A stretch of DNA of 64,000 nucleotides from assembly GCA_002440885.1 (NCBI GenBank), contig DJVY01000100.1:1-64000 (forward strand), written 5' to 3'. Origin of the DNA: Bacteroidales bacterium UBA6244. GTDB lineage: Bacteria; Bacteroidota; Bacteroidia; Bacteroidales; F082. Below are positions 36,233 through 47,284 of the stretch, in pieces; the first letter of the stretch is position 1; each line of letters starts with the position of its first letter. The position numbers and the translations under genes were made by a program. The notes beneath the pieces are model-generated. The model worked only from the letters and a program-made list of their open reading frames with translations. It was not told the origin of the DNA and did no database searches.

Positions 36233-36277
36233 CCCCGGTTTTATTTGCCATATAAGCAATAAAACCGGGTTTTTTTT
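36233..36277 (+). terminator. Bidirectional terminator between the DUF2723 gene and iorB
   Basis: Stem CCCGGTTTTATTTGC / GCAATAAAACCGGG with one bulged T, then eight T. The A-rich upstream flank provides a T-rich tail for minus-strand transcripts ending at iorB (36292). Confidence 0.85.
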
Positions 36278-36291
36278 GTCTCGTAAAACGA

Positions 36292-36876
36292 TCAGCCTCT
36301 CTTGTCAGCAAGTTGACGTCCGGCATGCAAAGCTTTTAAGTTCATCTTAACCATATCGTCTCCTTTTTTAGCAAAAATTGACTCGATAGCTTTTTCAAAA
36401 CTTTCTGGTTTTATGCCCAGGTAGGGTAGAGCTGCTCCCAACACCACGATGTTGGCGGCTTTTATCGAACCCTGTTCTTTGGCTACTTTCTCGGCGTCAA
36501 TGGTTACGTTGTGAGGGAGATTCCAGATTTCGTTGAGAATAACTTCCAGATCGGGATACTCAGGTATGTTGACAAAGGGATTCATGGAAGTGATAATCCA
36601 CCCCGTTTCTTTGTTTAACATGTTGATATATCTGAGCGACTCCATTGGTTCAACAGAAATTACCAGGTCGGCTTTGCCTTCAGGAATCAGATCAGAGGCG
36701 ATTGGGTTCGACGAGATACGCAAATGCGATTGTACATCGCCACCCCGCTGACTCATGCCGTGCACTTCGGCTTGTTTAAGCTGCAAACCCTCTATCAATG
36801 CTGCCGTTCCGATAACCGTGGCAATGGTTAGTATTCCTTGTCCACCAACACCGGCCAAAATGATATCTTTTTTCAT
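36292..36876 (-). CDS. iorB: Indolepyruvate:ferredoxin oxidoreductase, beta subunit
   Basis: 194 aa. The gamma-type 2-oxoacid oxidoreductase domain: ILAGVGGQGILTIATVIG at the start, the QAEVHGMSQRGGDVQSHLR block near 38-56 and PMESLRYINML. Together with IorA it converts arylpyruvates to aryl-CoA with ferredoxin reduction, in breakdown of aromatic amino acids in anaerobes. Begins 57 bases after the end of iorA, in the same orientation, so co-transcribed. Ends at a shared terminator. Confidence 0.95.
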   Translation of the reverse strand: MKKDIILAGVGGQGILTIATVIGTAALIEGLQLKQAEVHGMSQRGGDVQSHLRISSNPIASDLIPEGKADLVISVEPMESLRYINMLNKETGWIITSMNPFVNIPEYPDLEVILNEIWNLPHNVTIDAEKVAKEQGSIKAANIVVLGAALPYLGIKPESFEKAIESIFAKKGDDMVKMNLKALHAGRQLADKRG

Positions 36877-36933
36877 GTATGTATTTTTTTCTGTTTAAGC
36901 GATTTCTTTATTTCTTATTCGTGTGATAAAGAA

Positions 36934-38553
36934 CTAATTACCAGCCTCTTTTTTCTGAAGCGCTTTTAATTTCATTCTTCTTCCCAGTGTCTGAATACAT
37001 TCACGCCGGGCAATAATCACGGACACACCCATGAATTCCAGTTCCTCCAACATGATTTTCACGTTTTCTTCATGGTTTCTTCTCAGCGGAATAATTACAC
37101 GAATATGCTCTTCGTTTACGCCCAAACCTTTCACAATATCATCTACCCTTCCATGGGCTGATGAATCCTGACCACCTGTCATACCTGTGGTGGCATTGTC
37201 GAGGATAAGCACCAGGATTGGAGAATTATTGTTTACGGCGTCAAGCAAGCCTGTCATACCCGAATGGGTGAAAGTTGAATCGCCAATGGCGGCAACGGCA
37301 GGCACAAGTCCTGCATCGGCTGCACCCACAGCCATGGTGATTGAAGCGCCCATGTCCACGCAACTGTTGATGGATTCGAGGGGCTTCAAAGCGCTAAGTG
37401 TGTAGCATCCGATATCGGAAAAAACCCGTCCTGATGAAAACCGGGTGAGGGCTTCATTTAATGCCAGGAAACTGTCGGTATGCGAACATCCCTCGCACAA
37501 GGAGGGCGGGCGTCCCTGTAATATTTTGGGTTGTTGGAATCCTTCGCTCACAGGAAGACCAATGGCCTTGGCCACGATATTTGGGTTAAGTTCACCGGCA
37601 GCGGGAACGGTTCCATCCATACGTCCCATAATTTTTTTGCCCCTGTTCAGGTAGCCTCTCAGCAACTCCTCAAAAACAGGATACCCATCTTCCAAAACCA
37701 GAATCTCATCCGATGTGTCGTAAAGTTTTTCAACTAGCTCATGGGGCACCGGATACTGACCAATTTTAAGTACAGAAAATGGAACCTGATGGTTTTCAAA
37801 GTTCTCCATCAGGTAGTTATACGCCAAACCACAGGCAATAATGCCTAAAGTGGTGTCTGATCCCTGAATCAGTGCGTTAAAGCCCGATTTGGCGGCATCG
37901 GCCTCAAATTGAGCCTGTTTGCCGAGAAGTAAATTGTATTGTTTACGAGCGATTGAGGGCAGCAGAACAAATTGCTTCAGGTTTGAAGGCAACGACAGAT
38001 CGTTTTGTTCTAAAATCTCTGCTCTTAAAACGCCGGAGCGGGAGTGAGCCAGTCGGGTGGTTACCCTGATCAGTACAGGCGTGCCAAATTTTTCGGAAAG
38101 GGTGAAAGCATACCGGGTCATGTCGTAGGCTTCCTGTTGATTTGACGGCTCCAGAACAGGTATCATGGCAAATTTTCCGTAGAAACGTGAATCTTGTTCA
38201 TTTTGCGATGAATGCATGCTGGGGTCATCGGCTGACAAAATTACCAATCCGCCGTTAGCTCCCGTGATGGCTGAATTTACAAAAGCATCGGCGGCTACAT
38301 TTAATCCTACATGTTTCATGCAAACCAGTGCTTTTTTGCCAGCGTACGACATGCCGATGGCGCTTTCCATGGCTGTTTTTTCGTTAGCTGACCAATTCGA
38401 TCTGATATGGCGCTCTTTTGCCTCGGCTGAGGCCTGTATGTATTCGGTTATTTCGGTGGATGGAGTGCCGGGATAGGCATAAACACCCGATAATCCGGCG
38501 TCTATAGCTCCCTGAGCAATGGCCTCATCACCTAATAATAATAATTTTTGCAT
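36934..38553 (-). CDS. iorA: Indolepyruvate:ferredoxin oxidoreductase, alpha subunit, form without ferredoxin domain
   Basis: 539 aa. Pyrimidine-binding domain at the start (LLLGDEAIAQGAIDAGLSGVYAYPGTPSTEI), then the ThDP/Mg part with GDSTFTHSGMTGLLDAVNN and NATTGMTGGQ. Canonical IorA is about 600 aa and ends in two 4Fe-4S motifs; this one ends shortly after VIIARRECIQTLGRRMK and has no CxxCxxC cluster. That shortened form is, from memory, usual in Bacteroidota and not a truncation. Electron transfer must then use another path or a separate ferredoxin. Same transcript as iorB. Confidence 0.93.
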   Translation of the reverse strand: MQKLLLLGDEAIAQGAIDAGLSGVYAYPGTPSTEITEYIQASAEAKERHIRSNWSANEKTAMESAIGMSYAGKKALVCMKHVGLNVAADAFVNSAITGANGGLVILSADDPSMHSSQNEQDSRFYGKFAMIPVLEPSNQQEAYDMTRYAFTLSEKFGTPVLIRVTTRLAHSRSGVLRAEILEQNDLSLPSNLKQFVLLPSIARKQYNLLLGKQAQFEADAAKSGFNALIQGSDTTLGIIACGLAYNYLMENFENHQVPFSVLKIGQYPVPHELVEKLYDTSDEILVLEDGYPVFEELLRGYLNRGKKIMGRMDGTVPAAGELNPNIVAKAIGLPVSEGFQQPKILQGRPPSLCEGCSHTDSFLALNEALTRFSSGRVFSDIGCYTLSALKPLESINSCVDMGASITMAVGAADAGLVPAVAAIGDSTFTHSGMTGLLDAVNNNSPILVLILDNATTGMTGGQDSSAHGRVDDIVKGLGVNEEHIRVIIPLRRNHEENVKIMLEELEFMGVSVIIARRECIQTLGRRMKLKALQKKEAGN

Positions 38554-38591
38554 CGCTGTATCTTAAATGATTAAGTATATTATTTATGTTA

Positions 38592-38599
38592 CAAAATTA
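38592..38599 (-). promoter_or_regulatory. -7 element (TAATTTTG) of iorAB
   Basis: Minus-strand exact match 38 bases upstream of the iorA ATG at 38553. Confidence 0.55.
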
Positions 38600-38812
38600 C
38601 CAAAATTGAAAGATTAAACTTATGACGGTTTTAATATATATCCATTTTAAATTGTAGAAAAGTCAAGATTTCAAACGTTTGTGTTTATGATAAACCATGT
38701 TAGGAAAAACACAGCGTTATGCGTTCAATTCGTGCAGTTTTAACAGATGTTCCTGTAGGTTTATTTAGCACCTTTGCAAAATGAAAAGTTTTTCATTTTT
38801 AGGGTCTGACGA

Positions 38813-40697
<1,885 letters not shown>

Positions 40698-40818
40698 CTA
40701 AGTTTTATTAAGGGATGCCATGTTTGCTTGCTTACAGGATATACCATTTCATGATTAACCCCATTTGGCCTTTTGGTTTGCGTAAAAGTAATCATGGCAA
40801 TTTCATTAGTTACACATT

Positions 40819-40849
40819 AAAAAACCCTGAGCGAACAGGGTTTATTTCA
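40819..40849 (-). terminator. Intrinsic terminator downstream of fur
   Basis: Stem AAACCCTG / CAGGGTTT with a 6-base loop; on the minus strand it is followed by TTTTTTAATG. It lies 60 bases downstream of the fur stop and separates it from purA. Confidence 0.75.
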
Positions 40850-40910
40850 GTTGACAAAGATACTACTTTTGCGAAGCTTGCAAAAACAATGAGGTAAATA
40901 TCTTATGAGG

Positions 40911-41375
40911 TTAGTCGCCGGATTCTTCATTCTTTTTGCACTTACCATAAAAGGTAAGGCTGTGGTAGGATACTTCAACTCCTAACAGCTCTTCAACGGC
41001 TTTTTGTATCTCCTGGATGCGGGGATCGCAGAATTCCAACACTTTACCATCTTCTATGCAAACAAAATGATCGTGTTGTTTGTATTTAAACGACCGCTCA
41101 AATTGAGCACAGTTGTTACCAAACTGGTGTTTGGTAACCAGGTTGCAATCCAGCAGCAGTTCGATGGTGTTGTAAAGCGTAGCCCTGCTCACCCTGTATT
41201 TATTGTTCTTCATACGGATGTACAAAGTTTCGATATCGAAATGCCCTTCGGTAGCATAAATCTCTTTTAAGATTGTATAACGCTCAGGGGTTTTGCGATG
41301 CCCTTTTGATTCCAGGTAGTCAGTAAAAATTTTTTTTACTGACTCAAATGTGTCTTTTCTATTATTGAACTTCAT
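40911..41375 (-). CDS. Fur-family transcriptional regulator
   Basis: 154 aa from the first ATG (41375); an in-frame TTG at 41381 is a less likely start. Winged-helix domain in the first 85 residues ([43 protein letters not shown]), then a metal-binding dimerisation domain with QHDHFVC. The usual structural-zinc CxxC pair is not kept: the site reads [11 protein letters not shown], and the C-terminal Cys pair is a single Cys (YGKCKKN). The protein may therefore bind one metal only. Which metal or peroxide it senses is not deducible. Promoter-like TATTTTTA at 41395-41402, minus. Confidence 0.88.
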   Translation of the reverse strand: MKFNNRKDTFESVKKIFTDYLESKGHRKTPERYTILKEIYATEGHFDIETLYIRMKNNKYRVSRATLYNTIELLLDCNLVTKHQFGNNCAQFERSFKYKQHDHFVCIEDGKVLEFCDPRIQEIQKAVEELLGVEVSYHSLTFYGKCKKNEESGD

Positions 41376-41462
41376 CACCAACTCAGTTTGGGTGGTAAAA
41401 ATACATATTTTTATTTTTATATGGTTTAATTACAAATAGATTTTTTTAAATCTTTGAATTTT

Positions 41463-43694
41463 TCATGTAATTTTTTCGAGACGGGTAATTTTGATGATCT
41501 CATCCAGTTTTTTTAAACGCGAAATCAGCTTGTTCAAAGTTTCAGTGTTTTCTATGTAAACAGTTGTATTTAAGTCGATAAGCCCTTCGGTACTCTTCAG
41601 GTTGAAGGACCTTATATTGATTTGAAACTCTTCGGTAATGATGCCTGAAACCTTGAGGATAAACCCCATGTTATCGGCTGCTTTTATGTTGAAACCGGCT
41701 AAAAATTTTATTCCTTCCTTTTGTTTCCATTTGGCTTTTACGATATTGTTGCCGTACTGCGACATCAGTTCAATTGCTTTTGGGCAGTCTACCTTGTGTA
41801 CCTGAATGGGTTCGTTTGGAAACATCAGTCCCATCACATTGTCGCCGGGGATGGGATTACAACAATCGGAGGCAATGTATTCGCTTGTATTGAAATCTGA
41901 CTTGTAGTTAATAGGCTGTTGTTCGGCAGTAGGATTTTCTGTATCCGCTCTTTTTGGTGAGGTGTTGGTGTTTTTGTTTTTCGAAAAAGGCGACCAGAAG
42001 CTTCTGATCCAGCTTATCCTGGATTCGCTGGGATGGAGGATTTCTTTTATCTCCTTCAGTCCGATCATATCTTTGGCTACGTAGTAGTACAAATCGACTG
42101 AGCCTTTTATCCGGCTTCCGGCTACAATTTGCGCTATGGTGTTTTTGTTGTGTTCAATATTAAGTTGTTTCAGGATGGCGTCCATTTTACTCATGCCCTC
42201 GGCTCTGAAACTTTTTCGATCTTGTCGTATAGCGGCTTTAATGCGGGCCTTTGCTCTGGCCGTAACCACAAATTTAAACCAGTCATCGCGAGGTTTTTGC
42301 ACTTTGGAAGTGATTACTTCAACCTGATCGCCCGACTTAAGTTTGTGGTCGATAGGGTGCATTTTTCTATCAATATTGGCTCCAATACAAGCGTTTCCGA
42401 CATCGGTATGAATGGCATAGGCAAAGTCGAGAACGGTAGCATGTTGCGGCATGTTTATTATTTCACCTTTTGGGGTGAAGACAAATATTTCTTCGGCAAA
42501 AAGGTTTTTCTTAAAGTCGTTGATGAAGTCAAAGGTATTGTCTTCATTTTCAAGTAAAAGCAGTTGCGTTTTCTTCAGCCAGTTTTCCAGGCTGGTATCC
42601 ACATTCGAAGTGTCTTTGTATTTCCAATAAGCCGCGTATCCTTTGTTTGCAATTTCCTCCATTCGTATGCTTCGGATATGCACATCGACCCATTTTCCAT
42701 GAGGTCCCATTACCGTGCAATGAATAGCCTCGTAGCCATTGGCCTTTGGTGTGCTGATCCAGTCGCGTAACCTTTTATTGTTAGGTTTATATATAGAGGT
42801 GATAATAGAATAGGTCACCCAGCACTGCAATTTTTCATCTTTTGCATCGCCATCGAGCACGAAATCGAATGAAAAAGTATTGTAGATTTCGTCGAACGAA
42901 ACCTCTTGGGCTTTCATTTTTTGCCAGATGGAGTAAGCTGTTTTTTGGTGTAGCTTAACTTCGTATTTATAATCCAGTTTGAGCAACTCAGCCTCTATGG
43001 GGAGTTTAAAGTTGTAGAAGTAGTCGACGATCTCCTCTTTTTTGGCCTCTATCTGGCTATTAATCTCCTCGTAAAGTTCGGGCTGTGAGTATTTAAAAGC
43101 CAGTTCCTCCAGTTCGCTTTTTATGGTATACAGTCCCAGCCTGAAGGCCAGCGGAGCATAGATAAAAAGTGTTTCGGAGGCAATTTTTAGTTGTTTTTCG
43201 CGGGGCATGGCATCGAGAGTGCGCATGTTGTGAAGTCGGTCGGCCAGTTTTATCAATATTACCCTGACATCGTCGGTAAGGGTAAGCAGGATTTTCTTTA
43301 GTGTTTCGGCTTGAGCCGTTGTAGTGGAAATGGATATTTCATCAATTTTGGTTAGTCCATCAATTATCCTGGCCACTTCGTTGCCAAACATGCCTTTGAT
43401 GTCGTCCAGGGTTAAATCGGTATCTTCAACTGTGTCATGGAGTAACGCGGCAATGATTGAGGTGCGCCCCAGACCAATTTCGCCGGCGGCAATGGTGGCC
43501 ACGTTTATCGGATGCAGTATGAACGATTCTCCCGATCGCCTCCGCATGTCTTTATGCGCATCTGCCGCTAGCCTGAAAGCTTTCCTGACCATCCACTTGT
43601 CGAGGGTGTCTTTGCGGGTGTACCAAACCTCAATAAGTCGCCTGTAGTGACGCAGTATTTCCTGACGGTCGATGTCTGTAACTGTTGAGGCCAT
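41463..43694 (-). CDS. rel: Bifunctional (p)ppGpp synthetase/hydrolase (Rel/SpoT type)
   Basis: 743 aa from the ATG at 43694; the in-frame ATG at 43721 overlaps the -7 element at 43719-43726 and is excluded. Order of domains: HD hydrolase (ALLHDTVEDTDLT and KLADRLHNMRTL; complete, so hydrolysis is expected), synthetase (RLRDWISTPKANGYEAIH near 325, the RXKD-like form of bifunctional enzymes), TGS (VFTPKGEIINMPQHATVLDFAYAI), a helical/zinc-finger part (ASDCCNPIPGD) and a C-terminal ACT domain. A low-complexity Asn/Thr/Lys/Gln linker lies about 580-610. Controls the stringent response. Confidence 0.95.
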   Translation of the reverse strand: MASTVTDIDRQEILRHYRRLIEVWYTRKDTLDKWMVRKAFRLAADAHKDMRRRSGESFILHPINVATIAAGEIGLGRTSIIAALLHDTVEDTDLTLDDIKGMFGNEVARIIDGLTKIDEISISTTTAQAETLKKILLTLTDDVRVILIKLADRLHNMRTLDAMPREKQLKIASETLFIYAPLAFRLGLYTIKSELEELAFKYSQPELYEEINSQIEAKKEEIVDYFYNFKLPIEAELLKLDYKYEVKLHQKTAYSIWQKMKAQEVSFDEIYNTFSFDFVLDGDAKDEKLQCWVTYSIITSIYKPNNKRLRDWISTPKANGYEAIHCTVMGPHGKWVDVHIRSIRMEEIANKGYAAYWKYKDTSNVDTSLENWLKKTQLLLLENEDNTFDFINDFKKNLFAEEIFVFTPKGEIINMPQHATVLDFAYAIHTDVGNACIGANIDRKMHPIDHKLKSGDQVEVITSKVQKPRDDWFKFVVTARAKARIKAAIRQDRKSFRAEGMSKMDAILKQLNIEHNKNTIAQIVAGSRIKGSVDLYYYVAKDMIGLKEIKEILHPSESRISWIRSFWSPFSKNKNTNTSPKRADTENPTAEQQPINYKSDFNTSEYIASDCCNPIPGDNVMGLMFPNEPIQVHKVDCPKAIELMSQYGNNIVKAKWKQKEGIKFLAGFNIKAADNMGFILKVSGIITEEFQINIRSFNLKSTEGLIDLNTTVYIENTETLNKLISRLKKLDEIIKITRLEKIT

Positions 43695-43718
43695 TTTTTT
43701 TCGCACATTATCCGACAG

Positions 43719-43726
43719 CAAAATTA
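43719..43726 (-). promoter_or_regulatory. -7 element (TAATTTTG) of rel
   Basis: Exact minus-strand match; predicts a start site about 43712, so translation must start at the ATG at 43694. Confidence 0.6.
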
Positions 43727-43917
43727 ACGATTTTTAAGGTTTTACCTCTGATTACAGAAAAATATCCTGCTTCTTACTGATTTTGTAAATATATCCTGTT
43801 AGAAGCAGTTAATACCGAGAGGATTAGGTTTTTTGTTTTCGTTCTGAAAACGATCATGATAAACCGATTCGGTATAATCTTACGCAATCCTGTATTTAAC
43901 GGTACACAGCAGACTTT

Positions 43918-43951
43918 TTTGGCATAGGGTTTGCATTTTTTTGTAGTTTTG
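43918..43951 (+). promoter_or_regulatory. Candidate promoter of the type B type IX gene
   Basis: TTTG at 43918-43921 and TAGTTTTG at 43944-43951, 22 bases apart, slightly longer than the usual spacing. Confidence 0.45.
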
Positions 43952-44131
43952 ATGAATTGAAAAAACCAATTTGAATGGACATAACCTCTTATCGTAATTT
44001 CATAATTCTTGTCTGTGGTTATTCGAGTGGATATCTATCGTTGGCTCGATTAATTGCACAAGAACAAACCTGCAATTCCATTTGCTTCGGCTCATGAAGT
44101 TGTGTTCTGTAATGAATCAAAAATCTACCAG

Positions 44132-46750
44132 ATGAAAAGAACGGTCTTTCTTCTGTTCATTGTACTGATTTTCAGTAACCTGTTGCACGCTACACATCAG
44201 CGGGCAGCCGAAATAACCTACCGCCATGTTTCGGGACTTACCTATGAGTTTACTGTTACCATGTACACCAGAACCTCAAGTCCGGCCGATGACAGCCGTG
44301 TAACCATGCCTATCTATTGGGGTGATAACACAGCAGATGAATTGCCACGTGAGTATTTTCAGCCAATCCCCGACGTGGATGACGTTACACTAAACATTTA
44401 TAAAGGGGAACACACTTTTCCCGGCCCGGCAACCTATACCATTTCCGTTGAAGATCCAAACCGTAATTACGGTGTTTTGAATATTCCAAACTCGGTAAAT
44501 GTGCCCATTTATGTTGAAACAACGCTTGTTATCAATCCCTTTTTGGGCTACAACAACAGTGTAGAGTTGCTCAACCCGCCCATCGATCAGGGGTGTGTAG
44601 GCAAAACCTATATCCATAACCCGGGAGCTTACGACATCGATGGCGACAGCCTGAGTTATCGACTGGTGGTATGTAAGGGGGCTGGTGGGTTTGATATCCC
44701 CGGGTATTCTTACCCGTTGTCATCTGATTATTTTCAGATTGATGCCTTTACAGGTGATATAATCTGGGAAACGCCGGTGCTGCAAGGGGAATACAATGTG
44801 GCCTTCGTAATTGAAGAATGGCGTTTTGGAACTAAGATATCCTCGGTAAGGCGCGACATGCAGATCAATATTGTGGCCTGCGATCACGACCCTCCTGATA
44901 TTTACACCATTGACGATACGTGTGTGGTGGCAGGTGATTTCCTCCAGTTCGAGGTGACTGCCATCGATCCGGATGCTACTTATGTTGAGCTTACAGCCTT
45001 TGGCGGTCCTTTTGAGCAGACTTTTAACCCGGCCTATATTCAACCTGATCCGGCCACGGGAAATGATACCGTATCTGTCGTCTTTAACTGGCCTACCCTG
45101 TGCAACCATGTGCGGTTGTCGCCCTATTCGGCAACTTTTAAGGCCAAAGACAATGGTTTTCCGGTGAACCTGGTGAATTTTAAAACTGTTTTTATTCAGG
45201 TGATTGCCCCTCAACCGGAAAACCTTGAAGCCGAAGCGCTAGGCATCGGTATAAACCTTACCTGGAAGCCATCGGTATGTACCAATGCCATCGGGTATAA
45301 GATTTATCGGCGCGAGAGTCCATCAGGCTGGAATCCGGATTTCTGCGAAACAGGTGTGCCGGCCTACACAGGTTTTAAACTGATTCAGGAACTTGACGGG
45401 ACTTCTGTTACAAGTTTCAGAGACGACAACAATGGAAATGGATTGGTGGTGGGCGTAGATTATTGCTACCGTGTAACGGCGGCGTTCTTCGACGGAGCTG
45501 AAAGCATTGCCTCTAATGAAGCCTGCGCTTACCTCAAACGCGATGTGCCTGTTATTACGCATGTAAGTAACGACAGCAGTGACCTGCTGCTGGGGAATGT
45601 GCTTGTTGATTGGACGAAACCTGTGGAGTTGGACACGATACAGTTTCCCGGTCCATATCGTTATGTTTTGTTGCGCTCCGAAGGCTTGGTGTGGAATAAC
45701 CCACAGCAAGTGGCCGTGTTCACGGGTTTGGACGATACTAGTTACTACGACCGTGCGGTAAACATTAACGAGCAGTTGTTCCCGTACAGCTATAAAATTG
45801 ATCTGGAAAGTGAAACGGTAGGCTATATTGGGAGCTCACAGCAGGCTTCGTCTATTTATCTGGAGACTTTTCCAACAGATCATGAGATAAAACTGGAGTG
45901 GTCGCCGTTGGTTCCGTGGACGAATTACCTGTATTTCATTTTCAGAAAAGATCCCGGTGAAATTGATTACAGGCTAATTGATTCAACTACTCAGCTGTTC
46001 TATCGTGATAAGGAACTTGTCAATGGACTTGAATATTGTTACTATCTCAGCGCTCATGGTCGTTATACCATACCAGGTATACAAGATCCGCTGATTAATA
46101 TCAGCCAGCTTACCTGTGCCATACCCGTCGACAATATACCTCCCTGCCAGCCTGAACTCTCTGTTTTTACCGATTGTGAGCAGGTGAGTAACGAACTCAG
46201 GCTGTACCTGCCATACGACTCGTGTAGTTATGATGCGCTCAAATACTATGTGTATTATATTCCCCCCGGAGGAACTGTGGGAGGGTTAATCGACTCAGTA
46301 AGTTTTATATACGGCGACACAAGTTACTACCTGCATACCGATATCGAAAATGTGGTCGGTTGCTATTATGCTACCGCTATCGACTCAGTAGGAAATATCA
46401 GTCAGCCCAGCGTAATCAGGTGTGTGGGCTATGATGCCTGTCCGGTTTATGCTTTACCGAATGTTTTTTCACCCAATGGCGATTCGTTTAACGATCTGCT
46501 TATTCCAATGGACGGACAATCATCGAACCCCAAAGCCAATGTCGACCGCATTGATTTGGCTATTTTCAACCGATGGGGAAAGGTGATGTTTACAACCACC
46601 GATCCGGCAATAAACTGGGATGGAAAAAACAAAAACAACAACCAGGATTGTGAGGAGGGCGTTTATTATTATGTATGCGATGTATTCATTGTAACCCTGG
46701 AAGGAGAGCAAAAAATCAGGTTGCAAGGCTCAGTTTCGATAGTCAGATAG
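44132..46750 (+). CDS. Secreted protein with gliding-type (type B) type IX sorting domain
   Basis: 872 aa from the ATG at 44132, giving a signal peptide MKRTVFLLFIVLIFSNLLHA. The longer frame adds 26 polar residues before this and is not plausible. The middle contains beta-rich, PKD/cadherin-like and fibronectin-like modules (for example GYKIYRRESPSGW near 390, a Fn3 C-strand phrase). The C-terminus is the classic gliding-motility-associated domain: ALPNVFSPNGDSFNDLL, then IFNRWGKVMF and the DGKNKNNNQDCEEGVYYY stretch. Such proteins are exported and stay attached through the type IX machinery; adhesin function is likely. No neighbours to form an operon. Confidence 0.85.
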   Translation: MKRTVFLLFIVLIFSNLLHATHQRAAEITYRHVSGLTYEFTVTMYTRTSSPADDSRVTMPIYWGDNTADELPREYFQPIPDVDDVTLNIYKGEHTFPGPATYTISVEDPNRNYGVLNIPNSVNVPIYVETTLVINPFLGYNNSVELLNPPIDQGCVGKTYIHNPGAYDIDGDSLSYRLVVCKGAGGFDIPGYSYPLSSDYFQIDAFTGDIIWETPVLQGEYNVAFVIEEWRFGTKISSVRRDMQINIVACDHDPPDIYTIDDTCVVAGDFLQFEVTAIDPDATYVELTAFGGPFEQTFNPAYIQPDPATGNDTVSVVFNWPTLCNHVRLSPYSATFKAKDNGFPVNLVNFKTVFIQVIAPQPENLEAEALGIGINLTWKPSVCTNAIGYKIYRRESPSGWNPDFCETGVPAYTGFKLIQELDGTSVTSFRDDNNGNGLVVGVDYCYRVTAAFFDGAESIASNEACAYLKRDVPVITHVSNDSSDLLLGNVLVDWTKPVELDTIQFPGPYRYVLLRSEGLVWNNPQQVAVFTGLDDTSYYDRAVNINEQLFPYSYKIDLESETVGYIGSSQQASSIYLETFPTDHEIKLEWSPLVPWTNYLYFIFRKDPGEIDYRLIDSTTQLFYRDKELVNGLEYCYYLSAHGRYTIPGIQDPLINISQLTCAIPVDNIPPCQPELSVFTDCEQVSNELRLYLPYDSCSYDALKYYVYYIPPGGTVGGLIDSVSFIYGDTSYYLHTDIENVVGCYYATAIDSVGNISQPSVIRCVGYDACPVYALPNVFSPNGDSFNDLLIPMDGQSSNPKANVDRIDLAIFNRWGKVMFTTTDPAINWDGKNKNNNQDCEEGVYYYVCDVFIVTLEGEQKIRLQGSVSIVR

Positions 46751-46913
46751 GTTGTGAATATTGATAAGCCGCGAATCAAACTTAATACCTAATGTGATTA
46801 TTGGTGGCGTAGAGTTCTGAGTAACATCCTGATTTGAACCCTTAGCTTCAAGGTTTTGTTAAATGTTTATTCAAATCATCTGGAGGAGACCCTGCCGATC
46901 AAAAAAAATCAAT

Positions 46914-46921
46914 TATTTTTG
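46914..46921 (+). promoter_or_regulatory. -7 element (TATTTTTG) of the FtsB/DivIC-like gene
   Basis: Exact match 16 bases before the ATG at 46938, excluding the longer frame that starts at 46863. Confidence 0.6.
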
Positions 46922-46937
46922 TAGAAATATCCATCGC

Positions 46938-47231
46938 ATGTACTACAAAAAGTATCTACACAATAAGTACTTCTATACCGCGCTTTTGTTTGGTGTATGG
47001 ATACTGTTTTTCGACCAGGAGAGCATGGTAGAACAATACCGGCTTTCAAAAACCCGTGAAGGACTTCAGGAACAGAAATTATTTTACCAGCAGGAGATCA
47101 TTCAAACCGGGAAAGCTGTGAATACCCTGCAAAATGATTCGGTGAGTCTGGAGCGCTATGCCCGTGAAAAGTATTTTATGAAGAAAAAAAATGAAGACGT
47201 ATACGTGATAGTGAAAGAATCAGAGGAATAA
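46938..47231 (+). CDS. Septum formation initiator family protein (FtsB/DivIC-like)
   Basis: 97 aa. Short cytosolic start, one membrane helix about 11-26 (YFYTALLFGVWILFF), then a coiled coil (about 30-75: YRLSKTREGLQEQKLFYQQEI) and the C-terminal REKYFMKKKNEDVYVI signature of the FtsB/DivIC family, which acts in the divisome with FtsL and FtsQ. The -7 element at 46914 fixes the start at 46938. The next gene downstream is convergent and lies in an AT-rich patch. Confidence 0.85.
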   Translation: MYYKKYLHNKYFYTALLFGVWILFFDQESMVEQYRLSKTREGLQEQKLFYQQEIIQTGKAVNTLQNDSVSLERYAREKYFMKKKNEDVYVIVKESEE

Positions 47232-47284
47232 CCAACATTAGCGAAGTTTCGGTCTTAGGCACTAAGCTATGCTGAATGCGTAAT

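Larger units (their letters stand above)
43695..44131. other. Intergenic region between divergent rel and type B type IX gene
   Basis: 437 bases with no gene. It holds one promoter element for each direction (43719-43726 minus, 43944-43951 plus). If the plus element is used, the leader of the type B protein would be about 175 bases. I saw no hairpin of riboswitch type and no repeat. Confidence 0.5.

Noticed and set aside
36934..38553. Truncated or decayed iorA because of the missing ferredoxin domain
   Set aside because: The frame is intact, both catalytic domains are complete and it is paired with iorB, so the shorter form is a normal variant.
46836..46860. Hairpin with GGTTTT tail as a terminator of the type B gene
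   Set aside because: Short, bulged stem without a proper T-run; too weak to call.
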